DNA from: JBBRZM01 sp963813635
Lineage (GTDB): Bacteria; Actinomycetota; Acidimicrobiia; IMCC26256; JBBRZM01
Assembly: GCA_963813635.1 (NCBI GenBank)
Contig: CAWEZO010000007.1
Span: 868,001 to 932,000 of the forward strand
DNA length: 64,000 bases
Direction: 5' to 3'
Part shown: piece by piece, positions 7,745 to 19,171 of the stretch
Layout of the letters: each line of letters starts with the position of its first letter
Numbering within the stretch: the stretch's first letter is position 1
Translations under genes and position numbers: made by a program
Notes under the pieces: model-generated
Told to the model about the DNA's origin: nothing
Seen by the model: only the letters and a program-made list of their open reading frames with translations
Databases searched by the model: none

Positions 7745-9032
7745 CGGGCTCGTTCTCCGCGGTGGCCGCGTCGTCGACGCGGGCGGCGAACGGGTCGCCG
7801 ACGTGCTGGTCCGCGACGGTGTGGTCGTCGAGGTCGGCGAGCGTCTCGATCCCGTCGGCGCCCGCGCACTGGATGCGGCGGGCTGCGTCGTCGCACCCGG
7901 CTTGGTCGACCTGCACGTGCACCTCCGCGAGCCCGGTGACGAGGAGGCGGAGACGATCGAGACCGGTGCGCGGGCGGCCGCGCTGGGCGGGTTCACCGCG
8001 ATCGTCGCCATGCCCAACACCCAGCCTCCGCTCGACGATGCGTCAACGGTGGGTGCGGTGCTGGCGACCGGCCGCGACGCGATCTGCGATGTCGCGTCGT
8101 CGGGCTGCATCACGAAAGGTCGTCGCGGTGAGGAGCTCGCACCGATGGGGGAGCTCCACGCGCTCGGCGTGCGGATCTTCACCGACGACGGCGCGTGCGT
8201 CGATCGCGCCGCTGTCATGCGCCGGGCGCTCGAGTACTCACGTTCGCTACCAGGCGCGGTGATCGCGCAGCACGCGGAGGATGCATCGCTCGCGGGTGGG
8301 GGTCACATGCACGAGGGCCGGTGGTCGAGCATGCTCGGCATTCCGGGCCGTCCGGCCGAGGCTGAATCCACCATCGTGGCGCGCGACATCGTGCTCGCCC
8401 GACTCACCGGCGCGCGGGTGCACTTCCTGCATCTGTCCACTGCACAAGCTGTTGACATGGTCCGCGTGGCGAAAGGCCTGGGCCTGCCCGTGACCGCGGA
8501 GGTCGCGCCGCATCACTTCACGCTCACCGACGCGGAATGCGCGAGCTTCGACCCCGCGTTCAAGGTGCACCCGCCGCTTCGCAGCGACGCCGATGTCGAG
8601 GCGATCAAAGCCGCGCTCGCCGACGGCACCATCGACGCCATCGCCACCGACCACGCGCCCCACGTCGCCGAAGCCAAGGAACGCCCCTTCGAAGAGGCAC
8701 CGCCCGGGATCCTCGGTCTCGAGACCGCGCTCGCGCTCACGCTCACCGAGCTGGTCGAGCCGGGTTTCATCGCTCTCGCCGACGCTCTCGCGCTCCTGTC
8801 CTGGCGCCCGGCGGCCATCGCCGGCCTCGGCGAGCACGGCAACCCGATCGAGCCGGGGCAGGTCGCGAACCTCTGCGTGATCGATCCCGGCGTGCAATGG
8901 GACGTCGATGTCACCAAGCTCGCGAGCAAGGCACGCAACACGCCCTACGCCGGTCGCAAGCTCACGGGCCGGGTGCGGCACACGATCCTCCGGGGCGAGC
9001 CGGTCGTCATCGACGCGGAAGCGCAACGATGA
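7737..9032 (+). CDS. pyrC: Dihydroorotase
   Basis: A 431-residue amidohydrolase that cyclises carbamoyl aspartate. The metal-binding motif DLHVHLREPG lies near residues 59-68, then AMPNTQPP, HAEDASLA, HFLHLST and ATDHAPH with the catalytic Asp. It is a class I type of dihydroorotase, the size found in Gram-positive pyr operons. TTG (7737) is the start; it overlaps the restored pyrB stop, and carA begins on its stop codon. Confidence 0.96.
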   Translation: MPDGLVLRGGRVVDAGGERVADVLVRDGVVVEVGERLDPVGARALDAAGCVVAPGLVDLHVHLREPGDEEAETIETGARAAALGGFTAIVAMPNTQPPLDDASTVGAVLATGRDAICDVASSGCITKGRRGEELAPMGELHALGVRIFTDDGACVDRAAVMRRALEYSRSLPGAVIAQHAEDASLAGGGHMHEGRWSSMLGIPGRPAEAESTIVARDIVLARLTGARVHFLHLSTAQAVDMVRVAKGLGLPVTAEVAPHHFTLTDAECASFDPAFKVHPPLRSDADVEAIKAALADGTIDAIATDHAPHVAEAKERPFEEAPPGILGLETALALTLTELVEPGFIALADALALLSWRPAAIAGLGEHGNPIEPGQVANLCVIDPGVQWDVDVTKLASKARNTPYAGRKLTGRVRHTILRGEPVVIDAEAQR

Positions 9033-10117
9033 GCCACGCTCGTGCCGCACTGCTCGTGCTCGCCGACGGCGCCGTGTTCGAGGGCGAAGCCGTCGGCGCC
9101 GAGTCCGACGGCCGTGCGACGACCGGCGAGGTCGTGTTCAACACTGCGCTGTCGGGCTATCAGGAGATCATCACCGATCCGTCGTACGCGGGGCAGGTGA
9201 TCACGTTCACCTATCCGCACATCGGCAACTACGGCGTCAATGGCGACGACGACGAGAGCGGCCGGCCGTCGTGTCGCGGCGTGATCGTGCGCGACCTCGC
9301 GCGTCGCCCCAGCAACTGGCGTGCCACCGGCGACCTCGACTCGTTCCTCGAGCAGCACGGGATACCGGCGATCGCGGGTGTCGATACCCGCCGGCTCACG
9401 CGTCACCTGCGCGACGAGGGCGCGCTGCCCGGCGCGTTCGGCACGGACGAGGCCGCCGTGCGCGCCGCCGCGGCGACGGCGTGTGGCACCGACGGTGTCG
9501 ATCTTGTCGCGACGGTCACGACCGCGGAGCCGTACACCGTGGGTGACGTCGACGCGCCCTTCTCGGTCGTCGCGTACGACTACGGCATCAAGCGCACGAT
9601 TCTGCGTCACCTCCTGGCTGCGGGTTGCCGGGTCGAGGTCGTGCCCGCGTCGACGCCCGCGGCTGACGTGCTCGCGCGCCACCCCGATGGCGTGTTCCTC
9701 TCCAACGGTCCGGGCGATCCTGCCGCGGTGACCGGCGCGGCCGGCATCGTGCGTGACCTCCTCGGTGAAGTGCCCGTGTTCGGGATCTGTCTCGGTCATC
9801 AGATCATGGGACTCGCGCTCGGGGCAGCGAGCTTCAAGCTGCCGTTCGGTCACCACGGCGCGAACCACCCCGTGCGCAACGAGGCGACCGGCCGCATCGA
9901 GATCACGAGTCAGAACCACAACTACGCGGTCGACCCCGGGCCGCTCCCGGGCGTCGAGCGCACGCACGTCAACCTTAATGACGGCGTGTGTGAAGGGCTG
10001 CGCGTGCTCGACATGCCGGCGTTCGGCGTCCAGCACCACCCCGAGGCGGGGCCGGGGCCGCACGACGCGAGCTATCTCTTCGGTGAGTTCACCGCGCTCA
10101 TGGCCGGCGTGAAGTAG
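9029..10117 (+). CDS. carA: Carbamoyl phosphate synthase small (glutaminase) subunit
   Basis: A 362-residue subunit that releases ammonia from glutamine for CarB. The N-terminal CarA domain has NTALSGYQEIITDPSY. The class I amidotransferase domain has the nucleophile in FGICLGHQ and the HHPEAGPGP His/Glu pair. It lies 11 bases before carB. The pathway feeds both pyrimidines and the arginine genes encoded at 40.5-49 kb. Confidence 0.97.
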   Translation: MSHARAALLVLADGAVFEGEAVGAESDGRATTGEVVFNTALSGYQEIITDPSYAGQVITFTYPHIGNYGVNGDDDESGRPSCRGVIVRDLARRPSNWRATGDLDSFLEQHGIPAIAGVDTRRLTRHLRDEGALPGAFGTDEAAVRAAAATACGTDGVDLVATVTTAEPYTVGDVDAPFSVVAYDYGIKRTILRHLLAAGCRVEVVPASTPAADVLARHPDGVFLSNGPGDPAAVTGAAGIVRDLLGEVPVFGICLGHQIMGLALGAASFKLPFGHHGANHPVRNEATGRIEITSQNHNYAVDPGPLPGVERTHVNLNDGVCEGLRVLDMPAFGVQHHPEAGPGPHDASYLFGEFTALMAGVK

Positions 10118-10128
10118 CAGGAGCGAGC

Positions 10129-13430
<3,302 letters not shown>

Positions 13431-13459
13431 ACGAGGTGCCCCACGCCCGCCGTCCCCCA

Positions 13460-13506
13460 TTCTTGCGTCGCAAATCGTTGTCTGATGACGGTTTGCGACG
13501 CAAGAA
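13460..13506. repeat. REP-like palindromic element, copy 2
   Basis: A perfect 15-bp inverted repeat (TTCTTGCGTCGCAAA 13460-13474; TTTGCGACGCAAGAA 13492-13506) with a 17-base spacer. Each arm contains the near-palindrome TTGCGWCGCAA. It shares 17 consecutive bases with the copy at 5121-5137. It lies between carB and pyrD and would form a stable hairpin. Confidence 0.8.
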
Positions 13507-13552
13507 CGAGCCGGGGGTGGCTCGTGACGCCATCGGCGAGGCCGCGGTCGAC

Positions 13553-14482
13553 ATGAGCGTGCGGCTGGGTGAGCTGGAGCTGCCCAATCCGATCGTGGCG
13601 GCTTCCGGCACGTTCGGCCACGGCAACGAGGTGGCCCGGCTCTGCGATCCCGCCGAGCTCGGGGCGATCACCGCGAAGTCACTGGCCCCGTACGAGTGGC
13701 CGGGGAGCCCGCCGCCCCGGCTGCACATGACCGCCGGCGGGATGATCAACGCGGTCGGCCTCCAGGGCCCGGGTGTCGAGTACTGGGTCGCACACGAGCT
13801 TGCGGCGCTCCACGCGATGGGCGGACGGGTCATCGCGTCGGTGTGGGGTCAGACGATCGAGGAGTTCGCGCTTGCCACGAAGATGCTGCGTCCCGCCCGC
13901 GAATGGCTGGTCGCGATCGAGGTGAACGTGAGCTGCCCGAATCTCCATCACCACTCGGAGATGTTCGCGCACGATCCCGGCGCGACTGCCGCCGCAGTCG
14001 ACGCGGTCGTTGTGCAAGATCTCGCGCTGCCCGTGTTCGCGAAGCTCTCGCCCAACGTCACCGACATCGCCGCGATCGCGGCAGCGGCACTCGATGCCGG
14101 CGCCATCGGTATCACCGCGATCAACACCGTGCTCGGTCTGCTCGTCGATGCCGAGACGCGTCGCCCGATCCTCGGACGCGGCACCGGCGGCCTCTCGGGC
14201 CCCGCCGTGAAGCCCATCGCGTTGCGTGCCGTGCACGAGCTGTTCGGCAGTGCCCCCGCGGGCACGCCCATCATCGGGACAGGTGGCGTGACGACCGGCG
14301 TCGACGCGGTCGAGATGCTGCTCGCGGGTGCAACCGCGGTTGGTGTCGGCACCGCGACGTTCCACGATCCGCGGGCCACGATCCGAATCCGCGACGAGCT
14401 CCTCGCTTGGTACGCGGCGCGCGGCGTCGCTCGCGTTGCCGACTTGACCGGCGCGCTGCAGTGGCCGGACCCGGTCTCGTGA
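13553..14482 (+). CDS. pyrD: Dihydroorotate dehydrogenase, class 1B type
   Basis: About 309 residues of a TIM-barrel FMN enzyme oxidising dihydroorotate. The segments PNPIVAASGTFG, GMINAVGLQGPG and NVSCPN (catalytic Cys) are those of class 1 enzymes. The organisation is the cytosolic 1B type, not the membrane-linked class 2 of mycobacteria. Class 1B normally pairs with an iron-sulfur/FAD subunit PyrK, which is not encoded beside it. The start is ATG 13553 or GTG 13517. It overlaps pyrF by 4 bases. Confidence 0.92.
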   Translation: MSVRLGELELPNPIVAASGTFGHGNEVARLCDPAELGAITAKSLAPYEWPGSPPPRLHMTAGGMINAVGLQGPGVEYWVAHELAALHAMGGRVIASVWGQTIEEFALATKMLRPAREWLVAIEVNVSCPNLHHHSEMFAHDPGATAAAVDAVVVQDLALPVFAKLSPNVTDIAAIAAAALDAGAIGITAINTVLGLLVDAETRRPILGRGTGGLSGPAVKPIALRAVHELFGSAPAGTPIIGTGGVTTGVDAVEMLLAGATAVGVGTATFHDPRATIRIRDELLAWYAARGVARVADLTGALQWPDPVS

Positions 14483-15189
14483 GCATCGACGCGGACGACG
14501 TGCGCCATCGGCTGGTTCTTGCGCTCGACGTCGACGATTTCACTGACGCGGTACAGCTCGCGGATCGGTTGGCACCGTGGTTCAGCATCGTGAAGGTCGG
14601 GCACGAGCTCTATGCCGCAGCCGGCCCGGCGACGTTCGAGGCCTGCCATGAGCTGGGCTTTCGCGTGTTCGCGGATCTGAAGCTCTACGACATTCCCAGC
14701 ACCGTCGCGCGAGCGGCACACGTGCACGGCGGCCACGGCGTCGACTTCCTCAACTTCCACGCGGCCGGTGGCGTCGAGATGGTCGCGGCCGGTGTCAATG
14801 GGTTACGCGAGGGTGCAAGCGATCGTGGCCACGACGTGCCGGTCGCGCTCGCCGTCACCGTGCTCACGAGCGAGGTCGACACCGGAGCGTTCGACGCACG
14901 GCTCGACGTCGCGGAGAGCGGCGGCTGTGACGGTGTCGTGTGCTCCGCGCACGAGCTCGACCGGGTGCAGCGTACGTCGCGTCCGATGAAGACGATGGTG
15001 CCCGGCGTGCGGCTCGCGGGTGGCGAGCCGCACGATCAGGCACGCGTCGCGACACCAGCGGAGGCCATGCGTGCCGGCGCCGACTGGCTCGTCATCGGTC
15101 GGGCCGTGACCGCGGCCGAGAGTCCCGAAGCCGCGGCCACGATGATCACCGAGTCGATCGTGGCCGCTCCGGAAGCACCTCTATCCTGA
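14479..15189 (+). CDS. pyrF: Orotidine 5'-phosphate decarboxylase
   Basis: A 236-residue TIM-barrel enzyme making UMP. LALDVDD at the start and the catalytic DLKLYDIPSTV motif (residues 64-74) mark the short bacterial PyrF type. VPGVRLAGG and the phosphate-binding VIGRAVT lie near the end. It is the last gene of the pyr operon, starting on the pyrD stop. Confidence 0.96.
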   Translation: MSIDADDVRHRLVLALDVDDFTDAVQLADRLAPWFSIVKVGHELYAAAGPATFEACHELGFRVFADLKLYDIPSTVARAAHVHGGHGVDFLNFHAAGGVEMVAAGVNGLREGASDRGHDVPVALAVTVLTSEVDTGAFDARLDVAESGGCDGVVCSAHELDRVQRTSRPMKTMVPGVRLAGGEPHDQARVATPAEAMRAGADWLVIGRAVTAAESPEAAATMITESIVAAPEAPLS

Positions 15190-15206
15190 CCTGGGCGGCG
15201 GCCCGG

Positions 15207-15234
15207 TTGCCGCCGGGAGCTGGCTGCCTATACT
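15207..15234 (+). promoter_or_regulatory. Candidate sigma-70 type promoter of mihF
   Basis: TTGCCG (15207-15212), a 16-base spacer and TATACT (15229-15234) lie about 130 bases upstream of mihF. The -35 overlaps a GC-rich hairpin downstream of pyrF that may also end the pyr transcript. Confidence 0.55.
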
Positions 15235-15365
15235 GACCCGATCGTCGGCTCTGCAGCTCCTCCGGGGCCGCGGCACCGCCCGGCCGTCGACATCGCGCCA
15301 ACATCGACAGTGCGCACGACAGTTGCGCACGACACAGGAACCCCCGACTTGGAGGTCGTCTGCTG

Positions 15366-15680
15366 ATGCCGCTCCCGCCCGCGCTCACACCAGAGCAACG
15401 TCAGGCCGCGCTCGCGAAGGCCGCCGTTGCACGCCGCCAGCGGGCGGAGGTCAAAGAGAAGCTCAAGATGGGTTCGCTGTCGCTCAAGGAGCTCTTCGAC
15501 CAGTGCGACCAAGACGACATCCTCGCGAAGCTCAAGGTCGTGAGCGTGCTCGAGTCGCTGCCGGGTGTCGGCAAGGTCCGCGCCCGCCGGCTCATGGCGG
15601 AGCTCGACATCAGCGAGAGCCGGCGATTGCGCGGCCTCGGCGCGAACCAGCGCCAGAAGCTGCTCGCGCGATTCAGCTGA
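15366..15680 (+). CDS. mihF: Integration host factor, actinobacterial type (mIHF)
   Basis: A 104-residue basic nucleoid protein of the actinobacterial IHF family, unrelated to HU/IHF. The helix-two-turn-helix segment LESLPGVGKVRARRLM near residues 60-75 contacts DNA backbone, and ISESRRLRGLG matches the family end. The mihF-gmk-rpoZ order is typical of Actinobacteria and supports the taxonomic placement. The ATG was chosen by length; the start is otherwise unremarkable. Confidence 0.95.
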   Translation: MPLPPALTPEQRQAALAKAAVARRQRAEVKEKLKMGSLSLKELFDQCDQDDILAKLKVVSVLESLPGVGKVRARRLMAELDISESRRLRGLGANQRQKLLARFS

Positions 15681-16274
15681 GCGGCGATTCCGGCCGACGC
15701 GAGCGACGGCCCGGCGTTCTGCTCGTCGTGGCCGGTCCGTCGGGAGCCGGCAAGGGCTCGATCGTCCGCCGTCTGCTCGAACGTGAGCCCGCGCTGTGGT
15801 GGTCGGTGTCGGTCACGACTCGTCAACCGCGCGCCGGTGAGGTGGAGGGCGTCGATTACCGCTTCGTAGGTCGCGACGAGTTCGAAGCGGCGCGCGACGC
15901 GGGCGGCTTCCTCGAGTGGTTCGAGGTGTACGGCGACCTCAAGGGCACGCCACCGCGCGCCGGTCGAGGAGCATCTCGCCGGGGGCGACGACGTGGTGCT
16001 CGAGGTCGACGTGCAGGGCGCGATGGCCGTTCGTCGCGCGTTTCCCGACGCGCTGCTCGTGTTCGTGCAGCCGCCGTCCCGGTCAGTGCAGCGTCAGCGC
16101 CTGCTCGAGCGCGATCCGCAGGCGGATCCGGCCGATTTGGAGCTCCGGCTCGCCGAAGCCGAAGCCGAGGAGGCACTCGCGGCGCAGTTCGACGCCGTGG
16201 TTGTCAATCACGACCTCGATCGAGCGGTCGATCAGGTCGCTGCTATCCTGAAAGCCCGCCGGGAGATCGCGTAA
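15677..16274 (+). CDS. gmk: Guanylate kinase (frame break near 15952)
   Basis: Phosphorylates GMP to GDP. The P-loop GPSGAGKGS lies about 18 residues in, with SVTTRQPRAGE and VDYRF binding GMP. The frame breaks at 15950-15954; removing one C restores GTPRAPVEEHL and continues to TGA 16272-16274 (ending KARREIA). The break lies where the family has its YGT loop. No ATG/GTG precedes the P-loop in frame; CTG 15677 overlapping the mihF stop is a tentative start. Confidence 0.88.
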
Positions 16275-16340
16275 ACGCGTCACTTCGGCCCTGAGATGCC
16301 CGCCCTGAGATAGGGCCTCAACTGCCTTGGAGATCACCGA

Positions 16341-16667
16341 ATGCCCGAACGCCGCGCCTCACTGATGGAACCCCGCATGGAGGAGCTGCTCGAGCGGGTC
16401 GGGTCGAAGTTCACGCTCGTGACCCTGGCCGCGATGCGCGCTCGGGAGATCAACGACTACTACAACCAGCTCGGTGAGGGACTCGGCAAGATCGTACCGC
16501 CGCAAGTCACGTCGGTGTCGCGCAAGCCGCTGTCGATCGCGCTCGAAGAGATCGAGGCCGACAAGATCAAGGCCGTACCGTTGCCCGAGGAGCCCGAGCC
16601 CGGAGCCGACGCTGAGGTCGGCAGCGCCGAAGCAGGTACGGAGCCCTCCGCCGGCACGGAGAAGTAG
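16341..16667 (+). CDS. rpoZ: RNA polymerase omega subunit
   Basis: A 108-residue omega subunit that helps fold beta-prime. MMEPRMEELLERVGSKFTLV-type residues and MRAREINDYYN lie in the conserved core; the last 40 residues are an acidic, low-complexity tail. The leader contains the direct repeat GCCCTGAGAT twice (16287-16310) with a small GCCCT/AGGGC hairpin, and GGAG precedes the ATG. Confidence 0.92.
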   Translation: MPERRASLMEPRMEELLERVGSKFTLVTLAAMRAREINDYYNQLGEGLGKIVPPQVTSVSRKPLSIALEEIEADKIKAVPLPEEPEPGADAEVGSAEAGTEPSAGTEK

Positions 16668-16692
16668 CCGCGCCGCCGGCGCGGTCGACGTC

Positions 16693-17919
16693 GTGTCTGC
16701 ACCACTCGACGAGCTCGCCCCGCTACGGGGCCGGCGGATCGTCCTCGGGGTTGCGGGCGGCATTGCGGCGTACAAGGCCGTCGAGGTCTGTCGTCTCCTG
16801 GTCGACGCGGGTGCACACGTCGCGCCGGTGCTCACCCACGACGCGCAGCGGTTCGTCGGCGCGCTGACGTTCTCCGCGCTCGCATCCGAGCCCGCACTCA
16901 CGTCACTCTTCGACGGACCCGACCCGATCCCGCACACTCGGCTGGGCCAGTCCGCGGATCTCGTCGTGATCGCGCCGGCGACGGCGAAGCTGCTCGGTAA
17001 GTACGCGGCGGGGATCTCTGATGATCTCCTCACGGCCACGCTGCTCGCGACCCGCGCGCCCGTGCTCGTCGCGCCGGCGATGCACACCGAGATGTGGGAG
17101 CACCCGGCAGTCCAAGACAATCTCGTGACCCTGCGACGGCGGGGTGTGCACGTCGTCGATCCCGAGACGGGCCGGCTCGCCGGCGGTGACGAAGGCGCGG
17201 GACGCCTCGCGTCCCCGCCGTCGATCGTGCGTGCGGCCGCCGCGATTCTCGGCCAAGCCGGCGACCTCGCCGGGGTGCAGGTGCTCGTCACCGCGGGCGG
17301 CACCCGCGAGGCAATCGATCCGGTGCGGTTCGTGGGCAACCGGTCGTCGGGCAAGATGGGATATGCGCTCGCGGAGGCCGCCTCGGCGCGCGGCGCCGCA
17401 GTCACGCTCGTCACCACGATCGGTCGACCGGCCCCAGACACGCGCATCGAGATCGTGCAGGTCGAGAGCGCGGCCGAGATGGCCGATGCCGTCCTCGCCC
17501 GCTACGCCGAGTGCGACGTCGTGGTGATGGCCGCGGCCGTCGCCGACTTCCGTCCGAAAGCGGTCGCCGACGACAAGCTGAAGAAGCGCGACGGTGTGCC
17601 CGAGCTCGTGCTGGAGCCCACGCCCGACATCCTGACGATGCTGGGGGACCGCAAATCCCACCAGGTGCTCGTGGGTTTCGCGGCCGAAACGAGTCACCTG
17701 GCCGAGCGTGCGGCCGAGAAGCTGGCGGCGAAGCGGGTCGACCTGCTCGTGGCCAACGACGTGTCTGCGGCCGACTCCGGTTTTGAGGTCGATACGAATC
17801 GGGCCATACTGCTTACCTCGTCCGGTTCGGCGGAGGAAACGCCGCTGCTCACAAAAGTGGCCTTGGCGGACGTCGTCCTCGACCGAGTCGTCGAGCAGCT
17901 GAAGAAGGGAACCCCGTGA
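16693..17919 (+). CDS. coaBC: Bifunctional phosphopantothenoylcysteine decarboxylase / synthetase
   Basis: A 408-residue CoA-biosynthesis enzyme. The N-terminal flavoprotein CoaC domain has GGIAAYKAVEVCR (about 19-31) and PAMHTEMW, where the usual Asn of PxMNxxM is His. The CoaB domain starts near 190 with LVTAGGTREAIDPVRF and KMGYALA, and has KLKKRDG for the second step. It follows rpoZ by 25 bases and overlaps metK by 4. GTG start. Confidence 0.95.
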   Translation: MSAPLDELAPLRGRRIVLGVAGGIAAYKAVEVCRLLVDAGAHVAPVLTHDAQRFVGALTFSALASEPALTSLFDGPDPIPHTRLGQSADLVVIAPATAKLLGKYAAGISDDLLTATLLATRAPVLVAPAMHTEMWEHPAVQDNLVTLRRRGVHVVDPETGRLAGGDEGAGRLASPPSIVRAAAAILGQAGDLAGVQVLVTAGGTREAIDPVRFVGNRSSGKMGYALAEAASARGAAVTLVTTIGRPAPDTRIEIVQVESAAEMADAVLARYAECDVVVMAAAVADFRPKAVADDKLKKRDGVPELVLEPTPDILTMLGDRKSHQVLVGFAAETSHLAERAAEKLAAKRVDLLVANDVSAADSGFEVDTNRAILLTSSGSAEETPLLTKVALADVVLDRVVEQLKKGTP

Positions 17920-19109
17920 GTCGCTTTACCTTCACGTCGGAGTCGGTCACCGAAGGCCACCCCGACAAGATGTCGGATCAGATCAGTGACGCGGTGCTCG
18001 ACGCGATCTTCGAGGAAGACCCCAACAGCCGGGTCGCCTGCGAGACGATGTGCACCACCGGCCTGGTGGTCGTCGCCGGTGAGATCAGCACCAACGGCTA
18101 CATCGACATCCCGCGCGTCGTGCGCGACACCGTGCGGGGTATCGGCTACGACCGCGAGTCATACGGCTTCGACGGCAACACGTGCGGCGTCATCACGTCG
18201 ATCGACGAGCAGTCGCCCGACATCGCGATGGGCGTCGACAAGGCCGTCGAGCAGCGCGCCGGCACCGGCGACCACTACGACGAGGTGGGCGCGGGCGACC
18301 AGGGAATGATGTTCGGCTACGCGTGCGACGACACCGAAGACCTCATGCCGATGCCGATCTGGCTCGCGCACCGTCTCGCCCATCGTCTGGCCGAGGTCCG
18401 CAAGGCGGGCGTGCTGCCGTACTTGCGTCCCGACGGCAAGACGCAGGTCACGATCGAGTACGAAGACGGGCGCCCGAAGCGACTGTCGACGGTCCTCATC
18501 TCGACTCAGCATGCTCCCGGCGTCGACATCGAGACGTTGATGAAGCCCGACCTCATCGAGCACGTGATCACGCCGCTGCTGCCCGAGCAGTTCCGTGACG
18601 ACGAGTACGAAGTGATGTGCAACCCGACCGGCAACTTCGAGCTCGGCGGGCCGCACGCCGACTGTGGGCTCACCGGCCGCAAGATCATCGTCGACACCTA
18701 TGGCGGCATGGCCCGCCACGGTGGCGGCGCGTTCTCGGGGAAGGACCCGACCAAGGTCGACCGGTCCGCTGCCTACGCGGTCCGCCACCTGGCGAAGAAC
18801 ATCGTCGCCTCGGGCATCGCCACGCGGTGCGAGGTCCAGGTCGCGTACGCGATCGGTGTCGCGCACCCGGTGTCGATCATGGTCGACACGTTCGGCACCT
18901 CCGAGATCGACCCGGAGAAGCTGCCGGCCCTGGTGAAGGACCAGTTCGACCTCCGGCCCGCCGCAATCATCGAGCGACTCAACCTGCGCCGGCCGATCTA
19001 CCGTAAGACCGCCGCGTACGGACACTTCGGGCGCCCCGACCGTGAGTTCACATGGGAGCGCACCGACCAGGCCGAGCAGCTCCGTAAAGCTGCTGCAGAC
19101 CGCGCCTGA
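17916..19109 (+). CDS. metK: S-adenosylmethionine synthase
   Basis: A 397-residue MetK that makes AdoMet from methionine and ATP. GHPDKMSDQISDAVLDAI near the start, the signature GAGDQGMMFGYA near 125, and GGGAFSGKDPTKVDRS near 267 are present and in frame. The GTG start overlaps the coaBC stop. Length matches the family. Confidence 0.98.
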   Translation: MSRFTFTSESVTEGHPDKMSDQISDAVLDAIFEEDPNSRVACETMCTTGLVVVAGEISTNGYIDIPRVVRDTVRGIGYDRESYGFDGNTCGVITSIDEQSPDIAMGVDKAVEQRAGTGDHYDEVGAGDQGMMFGYACDDTEDLMPMPIWLAHRLAHRLAEVRKAGVLPYLRPDGKTQVTIEYEDGRPKRLSTVLISTQHAPGVDIETLMKPDLIEHVITPLLPEQFRDDEYEVMCNPTGNFELGGPHADCGLTGRKIIVDTYGGMARHGGGAFSGKDPTKVDRSAAYAVRHLAKNIVASGIATRCEVQVAYAIGVAHPVSIMVDTFGTSEIDPEKLPALVKDQFDLRPAAIIERLNLRRPIYRKTAAYGHFGRPDREFTWERTDQAEQLRKAAADRA

Positions 19110-19171
19110 CCGGTCGGCACCCCACGGCCGGGAGCGAGCCCCGCCACGCGCGATCGAGCGAGCACACCCGC

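Noticed and set aside
15950..15954. Programmed ribosomal frameshifting as explanation for the breaks in gmk, pheS, hisG and others
   Set aside because: Breaks differ in direction and site, lack a common slippery motif and stimulatory structure, and hit about twenty unrelated genes; data error is simpler.
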